DNA of 64,000 nucleotides from Gilliamella sp. Choc4-2 (lineage in GTDB: Bacteria; Pseudomonadota; Gammaproteobacteria; Enterobacterales; Orbaceae). Positions 1 to 10,612 of this stretch are shown in pieces. The position numbers were made by a program, and so were the translations under genes. The notes beneath the pieces were generated by a model. The model was given only the letters and a program-made list of their open reading frames with translations. It did not search any database and was not told where the DNA came from. Each line of letters starts with the position of its first letter. The stretch's first letter is position 1. Location: the NCBI RefSeq assembly GCF_001690355.1, contig NZ_LZHG01000004.1, positions 62,001 to 126,000 on the forward strand, in the 5' to 3' direction.

Positions 1-132
1 AAATCGAGGAACATTGATCATGCACTGTGGATTATTGCTAGCAGCTTTAGGTAAAGCTATAGCATAACAAGCACTGTTGTACAAAGAAAAGGTAACGGTT
101 ATAGCAATAAGTGAAGGCGTTAATTTTTTCAT
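1..132 (-). CDS. lptD: LPS-assembly protein LptD, N-terminal fragment
   Basis: This partial gene runs off the left edge of the window; only the first 44 codons are visible. It opens MKKLTPSLIA followed by a hydrophobic stretch ending near AYA, a typical Sec signal peptide. The residues after it include QCMINVP, which lines up with the QCMLGVP just after the signal peptide of E. coli LptD. LptD is the outer-membrane beta-barrel that inserts lipopolysaccharide into the outer leaflet with the lipoprotein LptE. The start is the only ATG in frame. The identification rests on a short match, so a different secreted protein remains possible until the adjoining sequence is read. Confidence 0.6.
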   Translation of the reverse strand, partial: MKKLTPSLIAITVTFSLYNSACYAIALPKAASNNPQCMINVPRF

Positions 133-206
133 CAATGATTAAAAGTAGTTATGATTTTTATAATTAACACATTATAACGGTTATTTATAAAAGTGCGAAC
201 GAAAAA

Positions 207-1541
207 TTAATGTTTCACTCTTCGCCTTTTTGCTTTACTTAATTGCTTAACCATAGTTATTCTTTTTTCGACAGAGCTATATTGAAATTCATCCCACCAT
301 TTGGCTAAAGCTAAAAGCTCTCCTTTTTCGATAGAAGCCCTTATTTCGAGAAGATCGTAAGCTGCGCGGAATTTGGGATGTTCTAATATAGTAAACGCAC
401 GTTTGCCATCGCGTTTCTTCATTCGTAACTGCAGTCTCCATATATCCCCTATTGTTGAGGTTAAGCGTTTGGGGATAGCAATAACACGACATTGTTCACT
501 TAAAATATCGTTAATAGCCATAGAAAAAGCATCATAAAATTGTAACCCGCTTTCAATACAGGTTAATTGCGTTTGTTCTACGACTGGATACCAAAAAAAT
601 GCTGCAAATAAAAATGCTGGATTAACACGCTTATTATTGGCAATGCGATAATCAGTATTTTTTAAAACTTGCTCGATAATTTTTTCTAAGTGGCTATTTT
701 TATTATTAGTAAATAGGCGATCAATAATAGGAAAAAGCTGCTCAAAAAGGTGATAATCTCTTAATAGGAGATAAGTAGCATATCCATGACCCGCCTGTAA
801 TAATTTAAGTGACTCATCAAACAGTCGAGCGGAAGGTATATTCATTAGCAACGGTGCTAAGCTTTTAATTGGTTCTGCAGTAGCTGGCTCAATGGTCATA
901 TTCAACTTAGCTGCAAATCTTACTGTTCTTAGCATTCTAACGGGATCTTCTCGGTAACGTGTTTGAGGATCACCAATTAATCGAATAACTCCATTTTGTA
1001 TATCGTTTAATCCGCCACAATAATCACGTAAAGTAAAATCTTTAATACTATAGTAAAGAGCATTCATGGTAAAATCGCGTCGTACCGCATCTTGCTCTAT
1101 TGTTCCATAAACATTATCACGTAATAGCATACCTGATTGTGAACGTTTTAATGTATTATTTTGTTCTTCTTGATCGCCAAGAGTGCCACGGAAAGTCGCA
1201 ACTTCGATGATTTCTTTGCCAAACATAATATGAGCAAGTCTAAATCGTCTTCCAACTAAACGACAGTTGCGAAAGATTTTTTGAACTTGTTCTGGGGTAG
1301 CATTTGTCGCAATATCGAAATCTTTAGGCGTTTTTCCTAATAAAAGATCTCGAATACAACCACCTACTAAATAAGATTCGTAACCGTGTTTGTTTAATCG
1401 GTAAAGAACTTTTAATGCATTTTCATTAATATTATTACGTGAAATGTTATGCTCATTACGTGAAATGGACACATAATTTGGCTCTTGGCGTTTTTTATGA
1501 CAAAACATCTTACGATAAAATTGAGAAACTTGTTTAAAAAT
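207..1541 (-). CDS. pcnB: Poly(A) polymerase I (probable AUU start)
   Basis: PcnB adds 3' poly(A) tails to RNAs and so promotes their decay; it also controls plasmid ColE1 copy number in E. coli. The nucleotidyltransferase head carries the [19 protein letters not shown] motif with its catalytic aspartates, followed by the RRFRLAH and [11 protein letters not shown] blocks and the RNA-binding region with FRAAYDLL. Similarity to E. coli PcnB begins at [11 protein letters not shown], which aligns with the E. coli N-terminus. That residue is encoded by ATT at 1541-1539, with GGGGTG six bases upstream. E. coli pcnB is known to start at an inefficient AUU, so I place the start there. An upstream ATG at 1586 and an internal ATG at 1508 are alternatives. 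The basic C-terminal tail (KAKRRRVKH) is much shorter than in E. coli. dksA and folK, its usual neighbours, are absent. Confidence 0.93.
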   Translation of the reverse strand: MFKQVSQFYRKMFCHKKRQEPNYVSISRNEHNISRNNINENALKVLYRLNKHGYESYLVGGCIRDLLLGKTPKDFDIATNATPEQVQKIFRNCRLVGRRFRLAHIMFGKEIIEVATFRGTLGDQEEQNNTLKRSQSGMLLRDNVYGTIEQDAVRRDFTMNALYYSIKDFTLRDYCGGLNDIQNGVIRLIGDPQTRYREDPVRMLRTVRFAAKLNMTIEPATAEPIKSLAPLLMNIPSARLFDESLKLLQAGHGYATYLLLRDYHLFEQLFPIIDRLFTNNKNSHLEKIIEQVLKNTDYRIANNKRVNPAFLFAAFFWYPVVEQTQLTCIESGLQFYDAFSMAINDILSEQCRVIAIPKRLTSTIGDIWRLQLRMKKRDGKRAFTILEHPKFRAAYDLLEIRASIEKGELLALAKWWDEFQYSSVEKRITMVKQLSKAKRRRVKH

Positions 1542-1586
1542 AGTACACCCCAAAAATAATGTTTGATAAGAAACAAAATATAACAT

Positions 1587-2002
1587 TGGAGTATAACTTA
1601 ATTATCATTAAGTTTCCATGGATCTTCTAATGAGTATTATAGATTATTAAAAGTTAAATATGTTTAATAGCACTGGTAATAGATAAATTTTCAAATGGAT
1701 TTTTTAAACACAATTATTAACATTAGCATTTATTTATATACAGCAATGTAGTAATATCACTTAACCAAAATGACATGTTAAATTTCGTTCATATCTATGT
1801 AATATCATGAAGTTGATTATAAATCATACAAACTAATACTTAATTTTTTTTGAGTTAATTGTAGGGAAACAATAATTTCCACCAAGAGATAAAGCGTTAA
1901 CCATGTATCAAAGAACATTTTTATCGTTAATTTTAATGCTGCAATTAATTTCCCAAAATTACTTGAGTATATACCATTAACTGATAATTTATTGGGGGCA
2001 TT
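1587..2002. other. pcnB-oxyR divergent intergenic region
   Basis: This 416-base AT-rich gap should hold the promoters of the divergent pcnB and oxyR genes. OxyR usually represses its own gene from a site here, but I could not find a convincing full OxyR tetramer site by eye, nor a clear oxyS-like RNA. The only coding signal is the 25-codon ORF listed at 1903-1980. Confidence 0.4.
1903..1980 (+). CDS. Possible 25-residue hydrophobic peptide upstream of oxyR
   Basis: An ATG-started ORF encodes MYQRTFLSLILMLQLI then a short polar tail, ending 22 bases before the oxyR start codon. The peptide has one basic residue followed by a hydrophobic core, like a minimal membrane peptide or a leader. The purine-rich stretch accaagagat lies about 16 bases upstream, so the ribosome site is poor. 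It may be a chance ORF in AT-rich DNA. Confidence 0.2.
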   Translation: MYQRTFLSLILMLQLISQNYLSIYH

Positions 2003-2929
2003 ATGAATATTCGAGATTTAGAATATTTTGTTTCGTTAGCTGAATTCTGTCATTTTCGCAAAGCAGCTGATGCTTGTAATGTAAGTCAACCAACCTTAAG
2101 TGGACAGATCAGAAAATTAGAAGATGAGCTTGGTGTAATGTTATTAGAGCGTACTAGTCGTAAAGTATTATTTACTCAAACTGGTATGATGCTTGTTGAA
2201 CAAGCTAAAGAAATTTTACGTAATATTCAAATTTTAAAAGAAATGGCTAGCCGACAAGGTGAAGAAATGTCAGGGCCAATGCATATAGGTCTAATTCCTA
2301 CTATTGCGCCTTACTTATTACCGCATGTTATCACCGTTCTACATGAATCTTTTCCTCAATTGGAACTATATTTACATGAGGCACAAACAGCGGGGATTGT
2401 TGCTCAACTTGAAAGCGGTAAGCTTGATTGTGCAATTGTAGCTCAGGTTAAAGAGACATCGCAATTTATTGAATTGCCTTTATTCGATGAGCCAATGTTC
2501 TTAGCTGTTCCTGCAAATAACGAACTAGCGAAACAAAGAGTAATTAATCTTTCAAATTTAAAAGGACAAAAATTTTTAATGTTGGAAGATGGTCATTGTT
2601 TACGTGATCATGCTATGGGATATTGTTTTCAAGTTGGTATTGAAGAAGATAAACAGTTTAAAGCGACTAGTCTTGAAACTTTACGTAGTATGATTTCAGC
2701 TGGTCGTGGCATTACTTTATTTCCTGAGCTTGCTGTGCCCAATGAGCGTACTCGTGATAATATTTGCTATATTTCTTGTACTGAACCTGTACCATCACGT
2801 AATATTGAACTTATTTATCGCCCTGGTTCGCCATTGCGTTCTCGTTATGAAACAATAGCCAAAACGATTCGTGATCACATACCAAAAGTATTTGCAGAAA
2901 AGGAAAGGTTACTCAAAGCAAGTAATTAA
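2003..2929 (+). CDS. oxyR: Hydrogen-peroxide-sensing LysR-family regulator OxyR
   Basis: OxyR senses hydrogen peroxide through an intramolecular disulfide and activates peroxide-defence genes. The 308-residue protein has the LysR-type winged helix-turn-helix at residues 1-60 (MNIRDLEYF, QPTLSGQIRKLE, LLERTSRKV) and the regulatory domain after it. The redox cysteines fall at positions 199 and 208 in the block EDGHCLRDHAMGYC, exactly the E. coli numbering. The start is preceded by a strong TTGGGGGC ribosome site at about 1992-1999. It is followed after 44 bases by fabR on the same strand. In E. coli the divergent sthA gene lies between these two; it is missing here. Confidence 0.96.
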   Translation: MNIRDLEYFVSLAEFCHFRKAADACNVSQPTLSGQIRKLEDELGVMLLERTSRKVLFTQTGMMLVEQAKEILRNIQILKEMASRQGEEMSGPMHIGLIPTIAPYLLPHVITVLHESFPQLELYLHEAQTAGIVAQLESGKLDCAIVAQVKETSQFIELPLFDEPMFLAVPANNELAKQRVINLSNLKGQKFLMLEDGHCLRDHAMGYCFQVGIEEDKQFKATSLETLRSMISAGRGITLFPELAVPNERTRDNICYISCTEPVPSRNIELIYRPGSPLRSRYETIAKTIRDHIPKVFAEKERLLKASN

Positions 2930-2973
2930 TTTTTTAGGTTGTATTAAAATATAATGAGTTTTAAAAATATAAA

Positions 2974-3618
2974 ATGAAAAATAGCAAAGCTGGTGGTATT
3001 CGAGCACAACAGAAAGAGAAGACTCGTCGTAGTTTAATTGACGCGGCTTTCAACCAGCTTAATGCCGAACAAGGTTTTGCTAGTTTAAGCTTACGTGAGG
3101 TCGCTCGTGAAGCAGGTATAGCAGCTACTTCATTTTATCGTCATTTTCGAGATATGGATGAATTAGGTTTGGCTATGGTTGACGAAAGTGGCTTAACGCT
3201 TCGTCAATTATTACGCCAAGCGCGAAAACGTATTGAAAAAGGGGGAAGTGTTTTACGTACCTCAGTAACAACTTTCATTGAGTTTATTGATAAAAACCCT
3301 AAAGTTTTTTTATTATTATTGCGTGAAAAAGCTGGGACTTCCTCTGCTTTTCGTTCAGCTATTGCTCGAGAAATACAACATTTTATTGTTGAATTAGTTG
3401 ATTATCTTGATAACGCTAATAACATGCCACATCATTATAACAAAGCACAAGCAGCAGCAATGGTAACTATTGCGTTTAATGCAGGAGCTGATGCCATTGA
3501 TTTTGACGCAGTACAGCGTCAGAAATTAATTGAAGATCTTATTTTCCAACTTCGAATGGTATCGCGTGGGGCTTACTATCTTTATCATAAAGAGTTATTT
3601 AAAAAAGAAATCTTATAA
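2974..3618 (+). CDS. fabR: TetR-family repressor of unsaturated fatty acid synthesis FabR
   Basis: FabR binds upstream of fabA and fabB and tunes the ratio of unsaturated to saturated acyl chains in the membrane. The TetR DNA-binding domain spans about residues 8-60, with the near-invariant [14 protein letters not shown] and [12 protein letters not shown]...SFYRHF blocks of E. coli FabR. The rest is the ligand-binding dimer domain ([26 protein letters not shown]). The called ATG adds seven residues before the usual MGVRAQQ start of the E. coli protein and has only a weak ribosome site, so a slightly later start is possible. Probably co-transcribed with oxyR; a bidirectional terminator follows at 3674-3701. 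Confidence 0.95.
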   Translation: MKNSKAGGIRAQQKEKTRRSLIDAAFNQLNAEQGFASLSLREVAREAGIAATSFYRHFRDMDELGLAMVDESGLTLRQLLRQARKRIEKGGSVLRTSVTTFIEFIDKNPKVFLLLLREKAGTSSAFRSAIAREIQHFIVELVDYLDNANNMPHHYNKAQAAAMVTIAFNAGADAIDFDAVQRQKLIEDLIFQLRMVSRGAYYLYHKELFKKEIL

Positions 3619-3673
3619 TTATCTATAATGTTAAAAATACATTACTTTCTAATCAATTCAATATGATTAAGTA

Positions 3674-3701
3674 AAAAACTGCAGTATTTGCTGCAGTTTT
3701 T
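3674..3701. terminator. Bidirectional terminator between fabR and pntB
   Basis: An 11-bp perfect inverted repeat (aaaaactgcag / ctgcagttttt) with a six-base loop lies between the convergent fabR and pntB genes. The A- and T-rich arms make it usable as an intrinsic terminator from both sides. Confidence 0.85.
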
Positions 3702-3719
3702 ATAATGATATATACTTGC

Positions 3720-5111
3720 TTAAAGATTTTGTAATACTTTCTCAACGCTATCTTTAGCATCACCAAATAGCATATAGCTATTTTCTTTAAAGAATAATGG
3801 ATTTTGCACGCCTGCATAACCAGTATTCATCGAGCGCTTAGAAATGATAACTGTTTTTGCTTTCCAAACCTCAAGAACGGGCATGCCAGCAATAGGGCTA
3901 TTTGGATCTTCTTCTGCTGCAGGATTAACGGTATCATTTGCACCAATAACCCAAACAACATCAGTATCTACAAAGTCGTCATTAATTTCGTCCATTTCAA
4001 GCACGATATCATATGGTACTTTCGCTTCTGCTAATAATACATTCATATGCCCCGGTAAACGTCCTGCTACTGGGTGAATACCAAAACGAACTTCTATACC
4101 CATATCACGTAGTTTTTCAGTAATATTGCTTACAGCTGCTTGAGCTTGTGCTACAGCCATACCGTAACCAGGAACAATAATCACTGAACGGGCTTCTTTT
4201 AATGTTTGAGCTACTTCAACAGGTTGCATTTCGCGGTATTCACCTTGTTCTTCATCTGTTGAACTAGCTGAACTCCCATCACTGCCGAACCCACCAGCAA
4301 TAACACTAATAAATGAACGGTTCATTGCTTTACACATAATATAGGAAAGAATTGCACCAGATGAACCCACTAACGCACCAGTGACAATTAAAAGATCATT
4401 ACCAAGCATAAAGCCTGCAGCTGCAGCAGCCCAACCAGAATAAGAGTTTAGCATTGAAATTACTACTGGCATATCAGCACCGCCAATTGAAGCAACAAGA
4501 TGGAAACCAAATACAAATGCCACTATTGCCATAATTAACAGACTAATTAGTGCCCCTGCTCCACTTTTTACTTCAATAAAGGTAAACATCAATATTATAG
4601 AAACAACGATAGCCGCTAAATTCCAATAATGTTTATTAGCAATAGAAAGAGGTTTAGAGCTAATGCGTCCATTTAATTTACCAAATGCAACAACAGAACC
4701 AGAGAAGGTTACTGCACCGATAAAAACACCGACAAAAATCTCTACTAAATGTACAGTTAACTCTCCACCTTGAAAATTTTGAATGTGAGGGTCTAAAAAG
4801 CTGTTTAAACCAACAAGAACTGCTGCCATACCGACAAAACTATGAAGTAGTGCAACAAGTTCTGGCATTTGAGTCATCTCAACTTTTTTCGCAAGATATA
4901 AGCCAATAGATGCACCAATTATCATGGCTATCACTATCCAGTGTAATCCACCTTTAATACTTGCAATTGCTGCAATAAGTGCGATTGCCATACCAATCAT
5001 ACCGTAAATATTACCAGATTTTGCAGATTCTTGGTTAGAAAGACCTCGTAAGCTAAAGATAAAAAGTAATGCAGCAATAACATAGGCTGCTTGAATGATT
5101 CCATTACTCAT
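3720..5111 (-). CDS. pntB: NAD(P) transhydrogenase subunit beta
   Basis: PntB is the beta subunit of the proton-translocating transhydrogenase, which makes NADPH from NADH using the proton gradient. The first ~260 residues are strongly hydrophobic with about eight to nine membrane helices. The C-terminal ~180 residues form the soluble NADP(H)-binding domain III, with the [13 protein letters not shown] motif, [20 protein letters not shown] and [10 protein letters not shown], all characteristic of the family. Length is 463 residues against 462 in E. coli. It lies 15 bases downstream of pntA and is surely co-transcribed. With no sthA between oxyR and fabR, this enzyme may be the only transhydrogenase nearby. 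Confidence 0.96.
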   Translation of the reverse strand: MSNGIIQAAYVIAALLFIFSLRGLSNQESAKSGNIYGMIGMAIALIAAIASIKGGLHWIVIAMIIGASIGLYLAKKVEMTQMPELVALLHSFVGMAAVLVGLNSFLDPHIQNFQGGELTVHLVEIFVGVFIGAVTFSGSVVAFGKLNGRISSKPLSIANKHYWNLAAIVVSIILMFTFIEVKSGAGALISLLIMAIVAFVFGFHLVASIGGADMPVVISMLNSYSGWAAAAAGFMLGNDLLIVTGALVGSSGAILSYIMCKAMNRSFISVIAGGFGSDGSSASSTDEEQGEYREMQPVEVAQTLKEARSVIIVPGYGMAVAQAQAAVSNITEKLRDMGIEVRFGIHPVAGRLPGHMNVLLAEAKVPYDIVLEMDEINDDFVDTDVVWVIGANDTVNPAAEEDPNSPIAGMPVLEVWKAKTVIISKRSMNTGYAGVQNPLFFKENSYMLFGDAKDSVEKVLQNL

Positions 5112-5126
5112 AATTTATACTCTCCT

Positions 5127-6662
5127 TTACTTGCCGCGTTGAAACATTTTCAGCATTCTTTGAGTAACAAAGAACCCACCAAAAATATTGATACTAGCAA
5201 TCAAAATAGCAACAAAGGCAATTGCCGTAGTTAAGCCATTATCATCGCCGACTTGTAATATTGCACCGACTAATATAATCCCAGAAATTGCATTTGTTAC
5301 CGACATTAGTGGCGTATGTAAAGAATGCGTTACATTCCATACTACGTAGTAACCAACAACACAAGATAGTGCAAATACGGTAAAGTGTCCTAGAAAGCTT
5401 TCAGGAACAGAGTTAGCAAGCCAAAAGTAAACAATGATCGCTAGTGCTAAAAGCCCATATTTTTTATGGGGTTCCATTACTTTGGGTTCTGGTTTAGCAA
5501 CAGCAGGTATTGCTTCTTTTTTCTGCGGTTGTGCTGATACTTGGATTGGAGGAGCTGGCCAAGTAATTTCCTTATCTTTAACCACAGTTACACCACGAAT
5601 TACAACATCATCAAAATTGATATCAATATTACCGTCTTTTTCTTTAGCAAGCAGTTTTAGTAGGTTAACAATATTTGTACCATAAAGTTGTGATGCTTGA
5701 GCTGGCATACGATTAGCTAAATCAGTATAACCAACAATTTTTACGTTGTTATTTGTTTCGAAAACTTCGCCCGGTTTAGTTAACTCACAGTTACCACCAG
5801 TTAATGCAGCTAAATCAACAATAACACTGCCGGGTTTCATTGACTCAACCATTTCTTTCGAAATAAGTTTTGGTGCAGGTTTGCCTGGAATAAGCGCAGT
5901 TGTAATAATAATATCAACATCTTTGGCTTGCTCAGCAAAAAGGGCCATTTCAGCCTCAATAAAGGCAGCAGACATTTGTTTAGCGTAACCATCACCAGAA
6001 CCTGCTTCCTCTTCGAAATCTAATTCTAAAAAGTCGGCACCCATACTATTAATTTGTTCGGCAACTTCAGGGCGAGTATCAAAAGCACGAACAATTGCCC
6101 CTAAACTCACCGCTGCGCCAATGGCTGCAAGACCTGCAACACCTGCCCCAATAACTAATATTTTAGCGGGAGGCACTTTACCTGCAGCGGTAACTTGACC
6201 TGTAAAGAATCGACCAAATTGATTTGCAGCTTCAATAACTGAACGATAACCAGCAATATTAGACATTGAACTCAATGCATCTAAAGATTGTGCGCGTGAA
6301 ATACGTGGTACACAGTCCATTGCCATTACATTGATATTTTTAGTGGCGAGTTTTTCTAATAGCTCTTTATGTTGAGCTGGATAAATATAACTGATGAGGG
6401 TTGCTCCCTCTTTCATTAAAGAAATTTCATCATCGGTTGGTGCATGAAACTTCAGAATTAAATCATTTTGCCAAATATCTTGTGTATTTTGAATTATGGC
6501 TCCAGCATCAATAAAAGCTTGGTCTTCAAAATGAGCCGCATGTCCTGCCCCTTGTTCTACAGAGACTGTAAAGCCAAGTTTTAACAGTTGTCCAACAGTT
6601 TGGGGAGTTGCTGCAACTCTAGCTTCATTGGTTAACCGTTCTTTAGGTATACCGATATGCAT
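5127..6662 (-). CDS. pntA: NAD(P) transhydrogenase subunit alpha
   Basis: PntA carries the soluble NAD(H)-binding domain I and part of the membrane domain of the energy-linked transhydrogenase. It begins [10 protein letters not shown], a family signature, and shows the conserved loop around residues 119-140 ([22 protein letters not shown] region) and the nucleotide-binding glycines GAGVAG at 172-177. A flexible linker rich in Pro, Lys and Glu (about 375-398) separates it from four C-terminal membrane helices. Length is 511 residues against 510 in E. coli. It is the first gene of the pntAB operon. Confidence 0.96.
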   Translation of the reverse strand: MHIGIPKERLTNEARVAATPQTVGQLLKLGFTVSVEQGAGHAAHFEDQAFIDAGAIIQNTQDIWQNDLILKFHAPTDDEISLMKEGATLISYIYPAQHKELLEKLATKNINVMAMDCVPRISRAQSLDALSSMSNIAGYRSVIEAANQFGRFFTGQVTAAGKVPPAKILVIGAGVAGLAAIGAAVSLGAIVRAFDTRPEVAEQINSMGADFLELDFEEEAGSGDGYAKQMSAAFIEAEMALFAEQAKDVDIIITTALIPGKPAPKLISKEMVESMKPGSVIVDLAALTGGNCELTKPGEVFETNNNVKIVGYTDLANRMPAQASQLYGTNIVNLLKLLAKEKDGNIDINFDDVVIRGVTVVKDKEITWPAPPIQVSAQPQKKEAIPAVAKPEPKVMEPHKKYGLLALAIIVYFWLANSVPESFLGHFTVFALSCVVGYYVVWNVTHSLHTPLMSVTNAISGIILVGAILQVGDDNGLTTAIAFVAILIASINIFGGFFVTQRMLKMFQRGK

Positions 6663-7236
6663 TTCGTTACGTCCTTATGTTAAAGATAAATTGTTAATGT
6701 CATTCGATTCTAGCATAAAATAGCTTCAGTACTAATAGAGAATTTAATTTTTATTATCGAAAACTTATTATTATTTTTAATAATAATTGGATTTTAAATC
6801 TTTAAATAAAAATTAAAATATTTACCTTGCAATCATTGTGATTACGTCATTATGGGGAAAATAAACTCAAGTGACCACAAAACTAACTTAGATTGGTCAA
6901 AAATTAAGTTTTTCTTCTATTTTTGCCTTCAAACTAATTGGATTGACTCTGCTTATTCCCATTTAACTACTAAAGTTATGCATGAGCCTAAGCTTTGTAT
7001 CAAAGTAGACTCATCGATATGAGTAAGTTAAAAAACAAGACATAAATAATGTTAACTTGATGAAAAATATTCTGATCGATATTAAATTCAGCGGAATCTT
7101 AACAATAAGTATATTTGTAACATTTTTTTATATTATTTATTTAAAAGTAAATTAAAAGTGACTAACAGCAATACTTGGTAATTCTGGTTTTTGAGTTTAA
7201 TCGCTAATATTTCAAAAGCACTAACGAGGTAAAAAT
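6663..7236. other. pntA-MFS divergent intergenic region
   Basis: This 574-base region separates the divergent pntAB operon and the transporter gene. It is AT-rich and should hold both promoters. A 56-codon ORF starting at 6853 lacks a ribosome site and resembles nothing I know. I see no RNA gene or clear operator. Confidence 0.35.
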
Positions 7237-8625
7237 ATGGCAAAACAAAGCCAGAAAAAAAATAGCATCTTAACTTTGATGTTTACATTGCTTGCGGCTT
7301 GTATCGCATTTCAACTTAATGCAAGCATGTTAAGCCCAGTATTGGTCACTATAGCTAAAGATTTAGGTACCAATGACGCTGAAGTTGGCTTATCGCAAAC
7401 GGCATTTTTTACGGCAGCGGCATTATTCTCATTATTTTTACCAAGACTAAGCGACATAAAAGGTCGAAAAAAAGTATTAATGGTAATGCTTTCAGTTATG
7501 ACATTAGGTACAGTATTGGCTGCAATTGCCCCTAATATTGAAGTGTTATGTGTCGCACGAATTATTCAAGGTATCTCAGGGCCAGTAGTTCCGCTTTGTT
7601 TGTTAATGCTAAATTATGCAGTAAAAGATGTAAAACAATATGGCATGTTGATGGGAATCATAACTGCAGTAAATGGTGGTATTGCAGGTATCGATGCTAT
7701 TGCTGGCGGTATAATAGCAACGCATTTGGGTTTTAGAGCTGTATTTTGGGTAATAGCGATTGTTGCAGCAATTTCCACTTATTTAGTTTTTCGTTTTGCT
7801 CCTGAATCAAAACCTTCGGTTGATACTAAAATGGATTGGCTTGGTGTGATATTGTTAGTCTCAGCTATTGCAGCTCTTTTATTTGCACTTAATGAGGCAG
7901 GAAACGTTGCTAGTGCTAATTACTTTAAAATTATAGGATTAAGCGTATTTGCTACTATTTGTTTTATCTTGTTTTGGTATACTGAAAAAAGCGTTTTACA
8001 TCCATTAGTCACAACGATCCATCTAAAAAGGCGTGAAACTTGGTCTTTATTGCTCACAACAATTCTTATTATGACAGGTATTTTTGCGATAGTTAATGGT
8101 TTAGTCATGTCAATTGCACAAAACAATGAAATAGGGTTTGGATTGGATCCCGATTTAGCATCACTAATCTTATTAACACCTTATGCTTTAATTGGATGGC
8201 TAGTTGGCCCTTTTGCAGGTCGGTTAGCCCCAACTTTAGGTTATAACAATGTGCTTCAATTTGGGTTATTGGGTTGTATCATTAGTATCTTAGTGATTAT
8301 GTTTTATGGTATTAACTCCTTAATTATTTTAGCATCTGGAGTAATTGCTTTAGGTATATTTTATGCAGGAATGGTCAATATTATTCTTAATGGTCTTGGT
8401 GTTATTTTGTCACCAAAAGAAAATTTAGGTTTTTTACCAGGTATGAATGCTGGAGCATTTAATTTGGGTGCCGGATTAAGTTTTGCATTATTGCCTGCCA
8501 TTCAAATGCTCAACGCTCATTCAATGCTAGGTTACTTTAATGGAATGTTTGTAGGATTGATTATTACTGTATTGGCATTAATCTCAAGTTTCTTTATACC
8601 GCGGCCGACTCATGCTGAATTATAA
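7237..8625 (+). CDS. Major facilitator superfamily transporter (drug-exporter-like)
   Basis: This 462-residue polytopic membrane protein of about 12-14 helices is a secondary transporter. The MFS motif A appears as LSDIKGRKKVL at about residues 71-81, between helices 2 and 3, and the R-x-x-Q-G-x-x-x-P motif of drug exporters follows (ARIIQGISGPVVP), which points to the DHA1/DHA2 H+ antiporter families. The substrate cannot be read from sequence. The start has a good ribosome site (gaggt, five bases before ATG). It stands alone between two long non-coding gaps, so it is likely monocistronic. Confidence 0.85.
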   Translation: MAKQSQKKNSILTLMFTLLAACIAFQLNASMLSPVLVTIAKDLGTNDAEVGLSQTAFFTAAALFSLFLPRLSDIKGRKKVLMVMLSVMTLGTVLAAIAPNIEVLCVARIIQGISGPVVPLCLLMLNYAVKDVKQYGMLMGIITAVNGGIAGIDAIAGGIIATHLGFRAVFWVIAIVAAISTYLVFRFAPESKPSVDTKMDWLGVILLVSAIAALLFALNEAGNVASANYFKIIGLSVFATICFILFWYTEKSVLHPLVTTIHLKRRETWSLLLTTILIMTGIFAIVNGLVMSIAQNNEIGFGLDPDLASLILLTPYALIGWLVGPFAGRLAPTLGYNNVLQFGLLGCIISILVIMFYGINSLIILASGVIALGIFYAGMVNIILNGLGVILSPKENLGFLPGMNAGAFNLGAGLSFALLPAIQMLNAHSMLGYFNGMFVGLIITVLALISSFFIPRPTHAEL

Positions 8626-9289
8626 AAAATACTACGTATCGGGCAAAACCTAACCCATTTAATCTAAAATTTTTTAAATTTAGCGGTTAATACTAATTGT
8701 TATTATAGATGTTTTGGTGGCGGTTCAACTGTTACATAATTTCCATGCGCTACTTTAGCGCTAGGTAAAGATGCTCAGTTGTTTTTACAGCATAGGTTCG
8801 TAACCACGACTTAAAAGTTTTCTTCCAAAATAATTTGTTTTTGAACAAGGCAATTTACAATTTAAATCCCGTGAGCAGAAACAGATTATGGTATTAAGCA
8901 AATAATGGAGAATGATAACACCAAAATTAATAATTTACGCATAGCTATTTTTCTTTAAATAAAAACGATGATCATTATTGTTCAAGTGATAAATAATGTT
9001 AACAATTACTGATACAGCAATTAAAATACATTAAAAATAATTTTAAATATTAATTGGTTATGAATTTATTAGCCATCATCTATTTAGACTAATAAAAATA
9101 ATAAATAAATGCGATTAAAATTACTTTTTATATTAAGTCATTTCATAATAAATCTTAAGTTTGGCTATTTTTAAGTACTACAAATTGTTATATAATAAGT
9201 AAAATTTTGTCATATAACTCTATATTGTATTTATCATATTATTTTTAAAGTGCTTTTTGTAATTAAGTATCTTTAATTAAGGAACCGCT
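8626..9289. other. Long intergenic region upstream of mukFEB
   Basis: This 664-base AT-rich gap holds the mukF promoter region. In E. coli the methyltransferase gene cmoM/smtA directly precedes mukF; no ORF of that kind is present. The minus strand between about 8700 and 8820 has short open stretches that read like protein (for example GNYVTVEPPPKHL), broken by stops and frame changes, so an eroded gene is possible. I could not identify it. Confidence 0.35.
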
Positions 9290-10612
9290 ATGATTGATTT
9301 TTCCCAATCAGTGCCAGAACTGGTCTCTTGGGCAAAAAAGAATGACTTTTCGATTGCTTTACCTGTGGAAAGGTTAGCTTTTTTATTGGCTATTGCTGTA
9401 TTAAATAGCGAGCGTTTTGATGGCGAAATGACTGAATCTGAATTAATCGATGCATTTAGGCATGTTTCGCAGATTTTTGAACAGAGTGAAGACACGATAG
9501 CGGTTCGCGGCAATAATGCTATTAATGATTTAGTACGCCAACGCCTAATCACACGTTTTGCAAGTGAAATGACTGACGGTTTCTCAATTTATCGTTTAAC
9601 CCCGTTAGGAATTGGCATTAGTGATTATTATATCCGCCAACGAGAATTTTCTACCTTACGTTTATCTCTCCAACTTTCTATTGTTGCACAAGAGTTAAAA
9701 CGTGCCGCAGATGCAGCCCTTGAAGGTGGTGATGATTTGCATTGGCACCGAAATGTCTTTGCTCCGTTAAAATATTCAGTTGCTGAAATTTTTGACAGTA
9801 TTGATATCACTCAACGAGTGATGGATGAACAACAAGCCGATGTTAAACAAAACATCTCTGCATTATTAAGTCAAGATTGGCAAGCGGCAATTAGCAGTTG
9901 TGAAGGATTACTGACAGAAACATCACAAACACTTCGTGAACTGCAAGATACTTTAGCTGCCGCTGGTGATAAGTTACAAGCAAGCTTACTTCTAATACAA
10001 GATGCAACATTAGATAACCCTAATCTAGATAAAATCAACAACGTAGTTATTGACCTGCAAGGTAAACTTGATCGCATTATTGGCTGGGGACAAAAAGCAA
10101 TAGATTTATGGATAGGATATGACAGGCACGTTCACAAATTTATTCGTACTGCTATTGATTTAGATAAAAATCGAGTCTTTTCACAGCGATTGCGCAAATC
10201 CATTCAAGGTTATTTTGATTTACCATGGTCACTCACTTATGCAAATGCGAACCGTCTGCTTGATATGCGTGATGAAGAGCTAGCATTACACGAAGCAGAA
10301 GTAACTGGTGAATTACCACCTGAACTTGAATTTGAAATGGTTGACGAGATTCAAGAGCATATTATTACACATATAGAACAAAACTTATTGGTCTTTAAAC
10401 AAGAAAATAAACCGCTTGATATGAGTACTGCTATTCATAGCTATCTAAAGCAGTTCCCTAGACAACAACATTTTGATATTGCAAGACTATTTATCGATCA
10501 AGCTATTCGTCTAGGTATTGCTGAAAATGATTTGCTCGGTATCCCTGCCGAATGGAAACCTATTAACGATTATGGAGCTAAGGTACAAGCACATGTCATC
10601 AACAGATACTAA
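9290..10612 (+). CDS. mukF: Chromosome partition protein MukF (kleisin)
   Basis: MukF is the kleisin subunit of the MukBEF condensin, which organises and segregates the chromosome. It dimerises through its N-terminal winged-helix domain and links the MukB heads with MukE. The protein is 440 residues, the same as in E. coli, and starts [22 protein letters not shown] as expected. A long helical middle (about 120-300) contains leucine-rich heptads. The C-terminus ([11 protein letters not shown]-like end) overlaps the mukE start by 20 bases. The ribosome site AAGGAA lies seven bases before ATG. First gene of the mukFEB operon. Confidence 0.96.
   Translation: MIDFSQSVPELVSWAKKNDFSIALPVERLAFLLAIAVLNSERFDGEMTESELIDAFRHVSQIFEQSEDTIAVRGNNAINDLVRQRLITRFASEMTDGFSIYRLTPLGIGISDYYIRQREFSTLRLSLQLSIVAQELKRAADAALEGGDDLHWHRNVFAPLKYSVAEIFDSIDITQRVMDEQQADVKQNISALLSQDWQAAISSCEGLLTETSQTLRELQDTLAAAGDKLQASLLLIQDATLDNPNLDKINNVVIDLQGKLDRIIGWGQKAIDLWIGYDRHVHKFIRTAIDLDKNRVFSQRLRKSIQGYFDLPWSLTYANANRLLDMRDEELALHEAEVTGELPPELEFEMVDEIQEHIITHIEQNLLVFKQENKPLDMSTAIHSYLKQFPRQQHFDIARLFIDQAIRLGIAENDLLGIPAEWKPINDYGAKVQAHVINRY

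Noticed and set aside
1587-2002. OxyS-like small RNA divergent from oxyR
   Set aside because: No terminator hairpin with T-run and no OxyR tetramer site that I could defend in the gap.
6853-7023. 56-codon ORF between pntA and the MFS gene
   Set aside because: ATG without a ribosome site and no resemblance to a known protein; likely chance.
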